Source: Urophycis tenuis (lineage: Eukaryota; Chordata; Actinopteri; Gadiformes; Phycidae). From it: 64,000 nucleotides of DNA. The notes under the pieces are model-generated. The model worked only from the letters and a program-made list of their open reading frames with translations, did no database searches and was not told the origin of the DNA. The position numbers and the translations under genes are program-made. Location: assembly GCA_036785325.1 (NCBI GenBank), contig JAXIVH010000038.1, positions 389,501 to 453,500 on the forward strand, written 5' to 3'. Positions 18,930 through 28,606 of the stretch are shown here, one piece after another. Numbering within the stretch: the first letter of the stretch is position 1; the number at the start of each line of letters is the position of its first letter.

Positions 18930-19433
18930 TTGGAACGGCATGATCCCATATCGCTGTGAAGGGATGGCGTTAACCAGGTGGGCGTGCAACCCCTCGAGAG
19001 AGTTGCTGCCTCGCCGGCACTTGTACTTGTTCAGCCGGATGCAGTTCTTCACAACCACCTTCACAGAGACATACAGCTGTATGCCAGGGGGGTCCTGTAA
19101 CACACAACCTATTGCAAGGTCCTCATTTATGCTGGTGTCATTTTGAAATGTTACCATATACAAGTTTGAATGGTTTTGACACACGATGACTGCAGAGACA
19201 GCTGCAGGATGGCCCACGAAGCAGGACGGAGGGGGCCTGTGGCTGTGCGGGGAGGACCAGCGGTATGGGTGCTGCCGACACAGGGGGCGGGTGGGCCACA
19301 GGCTGATGCAGCAGGAGGCCTCGGCTGGAGGCGGGTGGGCGCAGGAGGCTTCGGCCGGGTGGAGGACGACAACGCAGTGGGCTGAACGGGCCGGTTGGTG
19401 GGAGTCACAGGCTCTGGCTCATCAACAAATAAC
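18930..19433 (-). pseudogene. Exon-like segment, copy 3
   Basis: Same 504-bp structure and frame arrangement as copies 1 and 2, with only scattered substitutions. The protein-like second frame matches copy 2 at the Tyr variant. Confidence 0.45.
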
Positions 19434-19620
19434 CTGGAAATATAAAATACACACGTGATCAGTATTGATATTGATATCTTTTATAAGAACACTGTTCATA
19501 CCGTTTACACTTTTTATACAACTGTTTATACAATGTCCATACTGTTTATTTATTAATGTTTATCACTGAAAAATAAAGGTGACTTGGTATGACTTGTGTG
19601 CTATTTTCTTTCCACAGCCA

Positions 19621-20025
19621 ACAGAACACACATGAATCAGCTTATTATTTCGACGACCCATGGGCAAATATAGTCATGCCATACGTCGTTGGAAAGCTTA
19701 GATTTCCCCGTTTAAAATGAGCCCATCTCCGAGCAATTTGGTTGCTCACAGACAAATCTGCGTCAGGTTGACTGAAGTCTACACAGCAGCTAAAGACATA
19801 CCTTCAACGTTTCAATTAACATCAATCTTTCCTTACAGAACACAAATTAATTAGCTTAGTATTTCAACGACCCTTTAGTGAATATAGTCTTGCCATACGC
19901 CGTTGGAAAGCTTAGATTGCCACGATTAAAAGGAGATCATCCACGAGTCATATGCTTGCTCACAGACAAAACGGCGATAGTTTGAATGAAGTCTACCCAG
20001 CAGCTAAAAACATAGCTTCAACGTC
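19621..20025 (+). repeat. 214-bp satellite, block 4, degrading rightwards
   Basis: Monomer starts at 19694 and 19908. The last monomer is clearly diverged (GATTGCCACGATTAAAAGG, GTCATATGCTTGCTC) and fades out by about 20025, as expected at an array edge. Traces such as CAGCTAAATACATACC continue to about 20075. Confidence 0.8.
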
Positions 20026-20090
20026 AACGGAATCGTTTCTCTTTCTACGAAATCGATACAGCTAAATACATACCTTAACGAAAAGTTGAA

Positions 20091-20221
20091 TTATTAACTC
20101 GCAAAGGATGAAGATCATCAAATTCACCTTAGTCGAATCCTCCGTTGGCAGTGGACAGCAATGACCGTGACTACGTATGAGTCGTAAAAACATTAGGTGA
20201 CGTATTCCGATCCTCGCTCAG
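20091..20221. other. Low-copy DNA with a TGACGTA motif
   Basis: No gene is supported. TGACGTA at 20198-20204 resembles a half CRE and lies just before the CCAAT repeat. Otherwise nothing is recognisable. Confidence 0.3.
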
Positions 20222-20330
20222 CGATTGGTCCGTTGAGCGCCGAGCTCTGCTCAGCATCGCTCCGCCATTGGCCGGTCGCTGCTCAACTCTGCTCAGCTTT
20301 GGTCAACCATTGGTCGGTTAGCGTGAGCTT
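20222..20330 (-). promoter_or_regulatory. Three reverse CCAAT boxes in a 42/43-bp imperfect tandem repeat
   Basis: ATTGG (reverse CCAAT) occurs at 20224, 20267 and 20309. The sequence between follows a shared plan (ATTGGYC, a GCTCT/GCTCAACTCTGCTCAGC segment), so this is an imperfect tandem repeat. About four DNA turns separate the boxes. Clustered, regularly spaced CCAAT boxes are typical of promoters; no transcript is identified. Confidence 0.4.
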
Positions 20331-20369
20331 AGGGACTTGGCGGAGAGTTTGCCTGAAGAAGGCGAACGA

Positions 20370-20385
20370 CCCCCCCCCCCCCCCC
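20370..20385. repeat. C16 homopolymer
   Basis: Sixteen C in a row after GGCGAACGA. It is prone to length error and slippage. Confidence 0.9.
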
Positions 20386-20700
20386 AAGTCCCTATTGCGC
20401 AACCCTGGGATCGACCAAAAAGGATCGGGGAGGATCAAAAGGGATGGCTCCATCTGGTGGCCACCGGTGGGAGGTTTTATTTCCAGAAATTTCCAAAAAT
20501 GTCATTGTGAGGGACCGACTTGATCACCCCACGTATTGGGATGTGGACTCTCTGGCCTGGACCGTGTAGACAAACACGAGGGGTGGCAATGCCGTTGAAA
20601 AGTAGTGGGGCTTTATTGTCTTCACCACAACTTGCAAAATAACAAAACAAACATAAATCCAAAATCCTAAATAATACTAAATGGCAAAACTAGCCATTTT
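20386..20700 (-). other. Low-copy DNA with AATAAA signals on the minus strand
   Basis: No gene is supported; short frames here lack protein-like features. On the minus strand GAAGACAATAAAGCCCC lies near 20605-20621 and GAAATAAAACCTCCC near 20470-20485. The first, followed by a CTCGTGTTTGTCTACAC stretch, has a look of a retroelement R/U5 region or a gene 3' end. CTCCATCTGGTGGCC (about 20448) resembles the CTAGTGGTC motif in the macrosatellite. Confidence 0.25.
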
Positions 20701-20945
20701 ATGGTCAGGGTTTGGGCTTAAGGGTGGGGTTGGGGAACCAAATTAGGCTTAGATAGAGGGGTTAGGGTTAGGGCCACAAATTGGGCTAGGCTTAAGAATT
20801 AGGTTTAGGATTAGGGGCCCAAATTGGGTTAGGTTTAGGTATAGGGGCAAAATTGGGTTAGGTTTAGGGATGATTAGAGACCAAATTGGGTTTAGGTTTA
20901 GGGCTAGGGCCAAATTGGGTTAGGGTTAGGGCTGGGGAACAAATT
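20701..20945 (+). repeat. Degenerate telomere-like DNA with AAATTGGG spacers
   Basis: Seven AAATTGGG/AAATTAGG motifs (about 20740, 20778, 20821, 20849, 20883, 20911, 20941) alternate with TTAGGTTTAGGG-type sequence at irregular 28-43 bp intervals. This type is not seen in the macrosatellite units. Confidence 0.7.
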
Positions 20946-20951
20946 GGGTTA

Positions 20952-20990
<39 letters not shown>

Positions 20991-21086
20991 GGTTAGGGTT
21001 AGGGGTTAGGGTTAGGGGTTAGGGTTAGGGTTAGGGGTTAGGGGTTAGGGTTAGGGTTAGGGTTAGGGGTTAGGGTTAGGGTTAGG
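20946..21086 (+). repeat. Interstitial telomeric repeat, nearly canonical TTAGGG
   Basis: About 140 bp of TTAGGG with occasional extra G (TTAGGGG) or T. It is the purest telomere sequence in the window and has the same orientation as the degenerate blocks. It abuts the head of unit 7 through GGTTAGGTTCATTTT, with no spacer. Confidence 0.9.
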
Positions 21087-23057
21087 TTCATTTTAAGTTA
21101 TCTCGATGATCCCCCCCACCTCATCCAACGACTGGGTAGTTGAATGGGGGATCAAAGGCAGTTGCGCACGCCAATATCTAGTCATCCGCAGCTCTCTTTT
21201 CCCATATTACTAAGAATGAAGTAAAATGAAATGGTTATCTGTCTTGTTGTGATATAACCGCTGATTTGAAGATATAGACTTGATGGTTTTCTTTGTAACC
21301 AAGAATGGAGTAAATGGGATGGTTGTTTGTCTTTTTGTGATATAACCGCTGATTTTGGAATATGGACTTGTTTTTCTTTTCCCAAAGGTTTTCTTTGTTC
21401 CAAGATGAAGGTCAATCTGGTTTGATTGAAAATACTTCAATGCATTGGTATATTTATTTATTTGAATAAAGAGGAGTCACAGCTGGAGTGAGACTTTTCT
21501 TTTCCATTTCTATTTTAGTATAAACGTGCTATCGAAATATTAGGACACGTCATCAGTAGTGGACCCTGGGATCATAGGGTGTTTCTGGCCATTGTCACTA
21601 TACACCCTCACCCAAGGGAGGCCCCCCCGAGAGTGATCAATTCTCAAGGTGTGTCGGTTCCGAAATGGAATTGGTATTGGGTTTAAACAATTTTGCAATT
21701 TCCCAGCTTGGGATTAATAAAGTATTTTCTATTCTATTCTATTCCAAACTTTTTTAGGAGTGCTCATTTGTCGAGGTAACCTCGAGGTAAGTAAAGGTAA
21801 GTAAAACACTTTTTAGGATACATTGTTTTAGTTATGGAGAACAAGAAGGGGGGCACATACTTACCTCCTGACCAGCACAAACCAGTTGTTAACACCGCTA
21901 GGTAGCCCTGGTTTGGCCAATCAGGGTCGGAGCTTGGTTCTTGTCCTCTGTTGGGTCCAGATGAACTAATAGGAAAACGGGGGTACGAAGGACCGAGGCC
22001 AGCCGTGACAAAACACTGCCTCCACGGTCCCCCAATGCAGCTGTCTTCAGCGATGGGTGTCCAGACCTAGGAAAGACCAAGACCAGCCCCGTCCAGCGGT
22101 GCCTTCCCAGTCGGTCCCAGGGTAGGAAAGGCCAAGGCCAGCCGCGACTAAGCACTGCCTCCCTGGCCCCTCCAGGACCCCATGCCGAACAGCCTGTTAA
22201 AAACAATTCCTGTGCCCCATACACCGCGCGACTACAGAGATTGTGTAGGAAGTTGACCTTAGAGAAGACTCAATGGCTTACTTTCCTCACCCAAAACAAC
22301 AATTTCTTGGGGTAGTCTATTCTCGCCGTAGGTACTTTGGTAATGGTTTTTTTTGCGCGCAAAGTTTTCCGGTTGAAATGCATAATGGGGAATTGGCTTG
22401 TTCCTCCAATACGCCAAGTGTAGGTTAGGGTTAGGTTTAGGGGTTAGGGTTAAGGTTAGGGCTGAGGTTAGGGTTAGGTTTAAGGTTAGGGTTGAGGTTA
22501 GGGTTGGGGTTATGGCTGAGGTTAAGGTTAGGGTTGAGGTTAGGGTTAGTGTTATGGATAAGGTTAGGGTTAAGTGTTAGGGCCAAGGTTAGGGTGAATG
22601 TCAGGGCTAAGGTTGGGGCCAAGGTTAGGGTTGAGATAGGGTTAGGGGTTAGGGGGTTAGGGGTTAGGTTTAGGGATTAGGGTCTGGGTTAGGGTTAGGG
22701 CCAAGGTCAGGGTTGAGGTTAGGGTTAAGGTTAGGGTTAGGGCTAGGGCTTAGGGTTAGGGTTAAGGTTAGGGTTAGGGCTAAGGTTAGGGTTGGGGCTA
22801 AGGCTAGGTTTAAGGTTAGGGTTAGGGTTGGGGCTAAGGTTAGGGCTAAGGTTAGGGCCAAGGTAAGGGTTAATGTCAGGGCTAAGGTTGGGGCCAAGGT
22901 TAGGGTTGAGTTAGGGTTAGGGCTAAGGTTAGGTCTATGGTTAGGGTTGGGTTAGGGTTAAGGCCAAGGTAAGGGTTAGTGTCCGGGCTAAGGTTGGTGT
23001 CAAGGTTAACGTTGAGTTAGGGTTAGGGCTAAGGTTAGGCCTATGGTTAGGGTTGGG
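21087..23057 (+). repeat. Macrosatellite unit 7 (short, divergent edge unit, 1971 bp)
   Basis: Clearly more diverged than all others. The head has a partial direct duplication (ACCAAGAATG...ATATAACCGCTGAT at about 21208 and 21299), a retroposon-like insertion at 21687-21746, a degenerate ZNF143-like motif, and a shorter, differently arranged telomere-like block (about 22420-23055). The tail is missing as in short units; it joins unit 8 through GGTTGGGTTCGTT. Confidence 0.85.
21687..21746 (+). mobile_element. Retroposon 3' tail inserted in unit 7
   Basis: GCAATTTCCCAGCTTGGGAT, TAATAAAGTATTTTC and (TATTC)n interrupt GTTTAA|ACTTTTTTAGG, which is continuous in other units. This matches the form of fish L2-like LINE/SINE 3' ends; flanking AAC/AAAC may be a short target duplication. 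A related tail lies on the minus strand in every long unit. Confidence 0.55.
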
Positions 23058-25829
23058 TTCGTTAGAGTTATCTCGATGACCCCCCCCACCTCATCCAACG
23101 ACTCGGTAGTTGAATAGGGGATCAAAGGCAGTTGCACTCGCCAATATCTAGTCATCCGCAGCTCTCTTTTCCCATATTACCAAGAATGAAGTAAAACGAA
23201 ATGGTTATCTGTCTTGTTGTGATATAACCGCTGATTTGGAGATATAGACTTGTTTTTCCTTTTCCCAAAGGTTTTCTTTGTTCCAAGATGGAGTTCAATC
23301 TAGTTTGATTGAAGGTACTTCCAATGCATTGGTATATTTACTTATTTGAATAAAGACGAGTCACAGCTGGAGTGAGACTTTTCTTTTCCATTTCTATTTT
23401 AGTATAAACGTGCTATCGAAATATTAGGACACGTCATCAGTAGTGGACCCTGGGATCATAGGGTGTTTCTGGCCATTGTCACTATACACCCTCACCCAAG
23501 GGAGGCCCCCCCGAGAGTGATCAATTCTCAAGGTGTGTCGTTTCCGAAATGGAATTGGTATTGGGTTTAAGCTTTTTTAGGAGTGATCATTTGTTGAGGT
23601 AACGTCGAGGTAAGTAAAGGTAAGTAAAACACTTTTTAGGATACATTGTTTTGGTTATGGAGAGGAGGGGGCACATACTTACCCCCTGACCAGCACAAAC
23701 CAGTTGTTAACACCGCTAGGTAGCCCTGGTTTGGCCAATCAGGGCCGGAGCTTGGTTCTTGTCCTCTGTTGGGTCCCGATGAACTAGCAGAAAACTGGGG
23801 TCACGAAGGACCGAGGCCAGCCGTGACAAAGCACTGCCTCCACGGTCCCCCAATGCAGCTATCCTCAGCGATGGGTGTCCAGACCTAGGAAAGACCAAGA
23901 CCAGCCCCGACCAGCGGTGCCTTCCCAGTCGGTCCCAGGGTAGGAAAGGCCAAGGCCAGCCGCGACTAAGCACTGCCTCCCTGGCCCCTCCAGGACCCCA
24001 TGCCGAACAGCCTGTTAATAACAATTCCTGTGCCCCATACACCGCGCGACTACATAGATTGTGTAGGAAGTTGACCTTAGAGAAGACTCAATGGCTTACT
24101 TTCCTCACCCAAAACAACAATTTCTTGGGGTAGTCTATTCTCGCCGTAGGTACTTCGGTAATGTTTTTTTTTTTTTTTTAAGTTTTCCGGATGAAATGCA
24201 TGCTGGGTAATTGTCTACTTCCTCCAATATGTCAAGTGTAGGTTAAGGTTAGGGTAGATTTAGGGGTAGAGTTAGCAGTTAACCTTAATGTTAGGTTTGA
24301 AGTAAATGGGAGGGGTTGCGGTTAGGGTTAAGGTTAGGGCTGAGGTTAGGGTTAGGTATAAGGTTACGGTTTAGGGTTAAGGTTAGGGTTAAGGTTAGGG
24401 TTACGGTTAGGGCTAAGGTTAGGGCTAAGGTTAGAGTAAGGGTTAGGGTTAGCGTTACGGTTAGGGTAAGGTTAGGGTTAGGGTTAGAGGTTAGGGGTTA
24501 GGGGTTAGGGTTAAGATGAGGGCTGAGGTTAGGGTTAAGGTTAGGGCTGAGGTTAGGGTTAGGTTTAAGGTTAGGGATAAGGTTAGGGTTGGGGTTACGG
24601 CCGAGATTGGGGTTAAGGTTAGGGTTGAGGTTAGGGTTAGTGTTATGGATAAGGTTAGGTTAAGTGTTAGGGCCAAGGTTAGGGTTAAGGTTATGGTTAA
24701 GATTAGGGTTAGGGCTAGAATTAGGGTTAGGGCTAAGGTTAGGGTTAGGGTTATGGCTGAGGTTAGGGTTAAGGTTAGGTTTGAGGTTAGTGTTAAGGTT
24801 AGGGCCAAGGTTAGGGTTAGGGTTAAGGTTAGGGTTAGGGCTAAGGTTAGGGTTAGGGTTATGGCTGAGGCTAGGGTTAGGGCTAAAGTTAGGGCAAAGG
24901 TTAGAGTTAGGGTTAGCGTTAGAGTTAGGGTAGGGTAAGTGTTGGAGGTTAGGGTAGGCTTAGGGTTAGAGTTAGAGTAGGGGTTAGGGTTAGAGTTAGA
25001 GTAGGGGTTAGGGTTAGTGTTAAGGCTAAGGTTAGGGGTTGAGGTTAGTGTTAAGATTAGGGCCAAGGTAAGGGTTAGTGTTAGGGTTGAGTTAGGGTTA
25101 GGGCTAAGGTTAGGCCTATGGTTAGGGTTGGGGTTGAGGTTATCCCTAGGGTTAGAGTTAGAGCTAGAGATTGAGGAAGGTAGAGTCAAGGTGAGACAGT
25201 CTGTACGGACTGAACTCACCCCCGCCGGATCGGGCTAGTACACTCTATCTCCCCCAACTCCCTCATTTCCATGAGGGAAGACAGGGGAGAAGAGATGGGA
25301 GGAGTATATATATTTAATATTTTTTTTTTTAGTAAATAAATACATCGAGAGACTCACAGCTGGAGTGGGTTTTAATCTTTGTATTCAAGGTTGTTCCTCC
25401 TCTTTTGATTCCTCGCTGGTGGTGCGTCGTCTCCACCTAGTGGTCGTTTTGTGAAGAAGAGTTATAGAAATAGAAATAGAACTATTGTTCCCAGGTTGGG
25501 AAATTGCATTAATAGGTAAGTAATAATAATAATAATAGGTAATTGCAATAGTTGGTAAGGTAATCTATATTTAATTTATTTATTTATATTTGTATATTTA
25601 TTTAGTCTATTTATTTATTCATTTTTGTTTATTTATTTATTTAGATAAAGAGGATCACAGCTGGAGTGAGTTTTTAGTCTTTGTGTTAAAGGCTGGTTGC
25701 CTTCTTTTGATTCTTCAGTGGTGGTCCATCGCCTCCATCTAGTGGTCGTTTTGTGAATAACAGTTGGTAAGGTAATATAAATGGGTTGTGTAGAGAGCCC
25801 GTTCTTTCCATGGCCCTGGCTCGGTTAGG
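23058..25829 (+). repeat. Macrosatellite unit 8 (long, 2772 bp)
   Basis: First homogeneous unit after the divergent edge; telomere-like block about 24238-25174. Private changes: T-run expansion near 24165-24179, GGGTAAGTGTTGG near 24935, and loss of AATACTCT near 25480. It ends with TTTCCATGG, shared with units 10 and 21. Confidence 0.88.
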
Positions 25830-28606
25830 TTCGTTAGAGTTATCTCGATGACCCCCCCCCCACCTCATTCAACGACTCGGTAGTTGAATAGGGGATCAAA
25901 GGCAGTTGCACTCGCCAATATCTAGTCATCCGCAGCTCTCTTTTCCCATATTACCAAGAATGAAGTAAAACGAAATGGTTATCTGTCTTGTTGTGATATA
26001 ACCGCTGATTTGGAGATATAGACTTGTTTTTCCTTTTCGCAAAGGTTTTCTTTGTTCCAAGATGAAGGTCAATCTAGTTTGATTGAAGGTACTTCCAATG
26101 CATTGGTATATTTACTTATTTGAATAAAGACGAGTCACAGCTGGAGTGAGACTTTTCTTTTCCATTTCTATTTTAGTATAAACGTGCTATCGAAATATTA
26201 GGACACGTCATCAGTAGTGGACCCTGGGATCATAGGGTGTTTCTGGCCATTGTCACTATACACCCTCACCCAAGGGAGGCCCCCCCGAGAGTGATCAATT
26301 CTCAAGGTGTGTCGTTTCCGAAATGGAATTGGTATTGGGTTTAAGCTTTTTTAGGAGTGATCATTTGTTGAGGTAACGTCGAGGTAAGTAAAGGTAAGTA
26401 AAACACTTTTTAGGATACATTGTTTTGGTTATGGAGAGGAGGGGGCACATACTTACCCCCTGACCAGCACAAACCAGTTGTTAACACCGCTAGGTAGCCC
26501 TGGTTTGGCCAATCAGGGCCGGAGCTTGGTTCTTGTCCTCTGTTGGGTCCAGATGAACTAGCAGAAAACTGGGGTCACGAAGGACCGAGGCCAGCCGTGA
26601 CAAAGCACTGCCTCCACGGTCCCCCAATGCAGCTATCCTCAGCGATGGGTGTCCAGACCTAGGAAAGACCAAGACCAGCCCCGACCAGCGGTGCCTTCCC
26701 AGTCGGTCCCAGGGTAGGAAAGGCCAAGGCCAGCCGCGACTAAGCACTGCCTCCCTGGCCCCTCCAGGACCCCATGCCGAACAGCCTGTTAATAACAATT
26801 CCTGTGCCCCATACACCGCGCGACTACAGAGATTGTGTAGGAAGTTGACCTTAGAGAAGACTCAATGGCTTACTTTCCTCACCCAAAACAACAATTTCTT
26901 GGGGTAGTCTATTCTCGCCGTAGGTACTTCGGTAATGGGTTTTTTTGTGAAAAGTTTTCCGGATGAAATGCATGCTGGGTAATTGTCTTCTTCCTCCAAT
27001 ATGTCAAGTGTAGGTTAAGGTTAGGGTAGATTTAGGGGTAGAGTTAGCAGTTAACCTTAACGTTAGGTTTGAAGTAAATGGGAGGGGTTGCGGTTAGGGT
27101 TAAGGTTAGGGCTGAGGTTAGGGTTAGGTATAAGGTTACGGTTTAGGGTTAAGGTTAGGGTTAAGGTTAGGGTTACGGTTAGGGCTTAGGTTAGGGCTAA
27201 GGTTAGAGTAAGGGTTAGGGTTAGCGTTACGGTTAGGGTAAGGTTAGGGTTAGGGTTAGAGGTTAGGGGTTAGGGGTTAGGGTTAAGATGAGGGCTGAGG
27301 TTAGGGTTAAGGTTAGGGCTGAGGTTAGGGTTAGGTTTAAGGTTAGGGATAAGGTTAGGGTTGGGGTTACGGCTGAGATTGGGGTTAAGGTTAGGGTTGA
27401 GGTTAGGGTTAGTGTTATGGATAAGGTTAGGTTAAGTGTTAGGGCCAAGGTTAGGGTTAAGGTTATGGTTAAGATTAGGGTTAGGGCTAGAATTAGGGTT
27501 AGGGCTAAGGTTAGGGTTAGGGTTATGGCTGAGGATAGGGTTAAGGTTAGGTTTGAGGTTAGTGTTAAGGTTAGGGCTAAGGTTAGGGTTAGGGTTAAGG
27601 TTAGGGTTAGGGCTAAGGTTAGGGTTAGGGTTATGGCTGAGGCTAGGGTGAGGGCTAAAGTTAGGGCAAAGGTTAGAGTTAGGGTTAGCGTTAGAGTTAG
27701 GGTAGGGTTAGTGTTGGAGGTTAGGGTAGGCTTAGGGTTAGAGTTAGAGTAGGGGTTAGGGTTAGAGTTAGAGTAGGGGTTAGGGTTAGTGTTAAGGCTA
27801 AGGTTAGGGGTTGAGGTTAGTGTTAAGATTAGGGCCAAGGTAAGGGTTAGTGTTAGGGTTGAGTTAGGGTTAGGGCTAAGGTTAGGCCTATGGTTAGGGT
27901 TGGGGTTGAGGTTATCCCTAGGGTTAGAGTTAGAGCTAGAGATTGAGGAAGGTAGAGTCAAGGTGAGACAGTCTGTACGGACTGAACTCACCCCCGCCGG
28001 ATCGGGCTAGTACACTCTATCTCCCCCAACTCCCTCATTTCCATGAGGGAAGACAGGGGAGAAGAGATGGGAGGAGTATATATATTTAATATATTTTTTT
28101 TTAGTAAATAAATACATCGAGAGACTCACCGCTGGAGTGGGTTTTAATCTTTGTATTCAAGGTTGTTCCTCCTCTTTTGATTCCTCGCTGGTGGTGCATC
28201 GTCTCCACCTAGTGGTCGTTTTGTGAAGAAGAGTTATAGAAATAGAAATAGAAATACTCTATTGTTCCCAGGTTGGGAAATTGCATTAATAGGTAAGTAA
28301 TAATAATAATAATAGGTAATTGCAATAGTTGGTAAGGTAATCTATATTTAATTTATTTATTTATATTTGTATATTTATTTAGTCTATTTATTTATTCATT
28401 TTTGTTTATTTATTTATTTAGATAAAGAGGATCACAGCTGGAGTGAGTTTTTAGTCTTTGTGTTAAAGGCTGGTTGCCTTCTTTTGATTCTTCAGTGGTG
28501 GTCCATCGCCTCCATCTAGTGGTCGTTTTGTGAATAACAGTTGGTAAGGTAATATAAATGGGTTGTGTAGAGAGCCCGTTCTTTCGATGGCCCTGGCTCG
28601 GTTAGG
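25830..28606 (+). repeat. Macrosatellite unit 9 (long, 2777 bp)
   Basis: Telomere-like block about 27012-27946. It carries GCTGAGGATAGGG near 27530, a variant shared with units 14 and 19. Private: CCTTTTCGC near 26035 and AGGGTGAGGG near 27648. Confidence 0.88.

Larger units (their letters stand above)
18617..19620. mobile_element. ~1-kb segment interrupting the 214-bp satellite, copy 3
   Basis: Third near-identical copy, 1627 bp after copy 2 at the exon. The TG tract carries an extra GCGCGCGCG run. Confidence 0.5.

Noticed and set aside
15043..20025. CRISPR-like array
   Set aside because: The 214-bp monomers are contiguous satellite repeats without short repeats and unique spacers; context is eukaryotic.
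20197..20523. 108-codon plus-strand frame over the CCAAT repeat and C16 tract
   Set aside because: It depends on a homopolymer for its frame, includes a poly-Pro run from C16, and lacks domain features.
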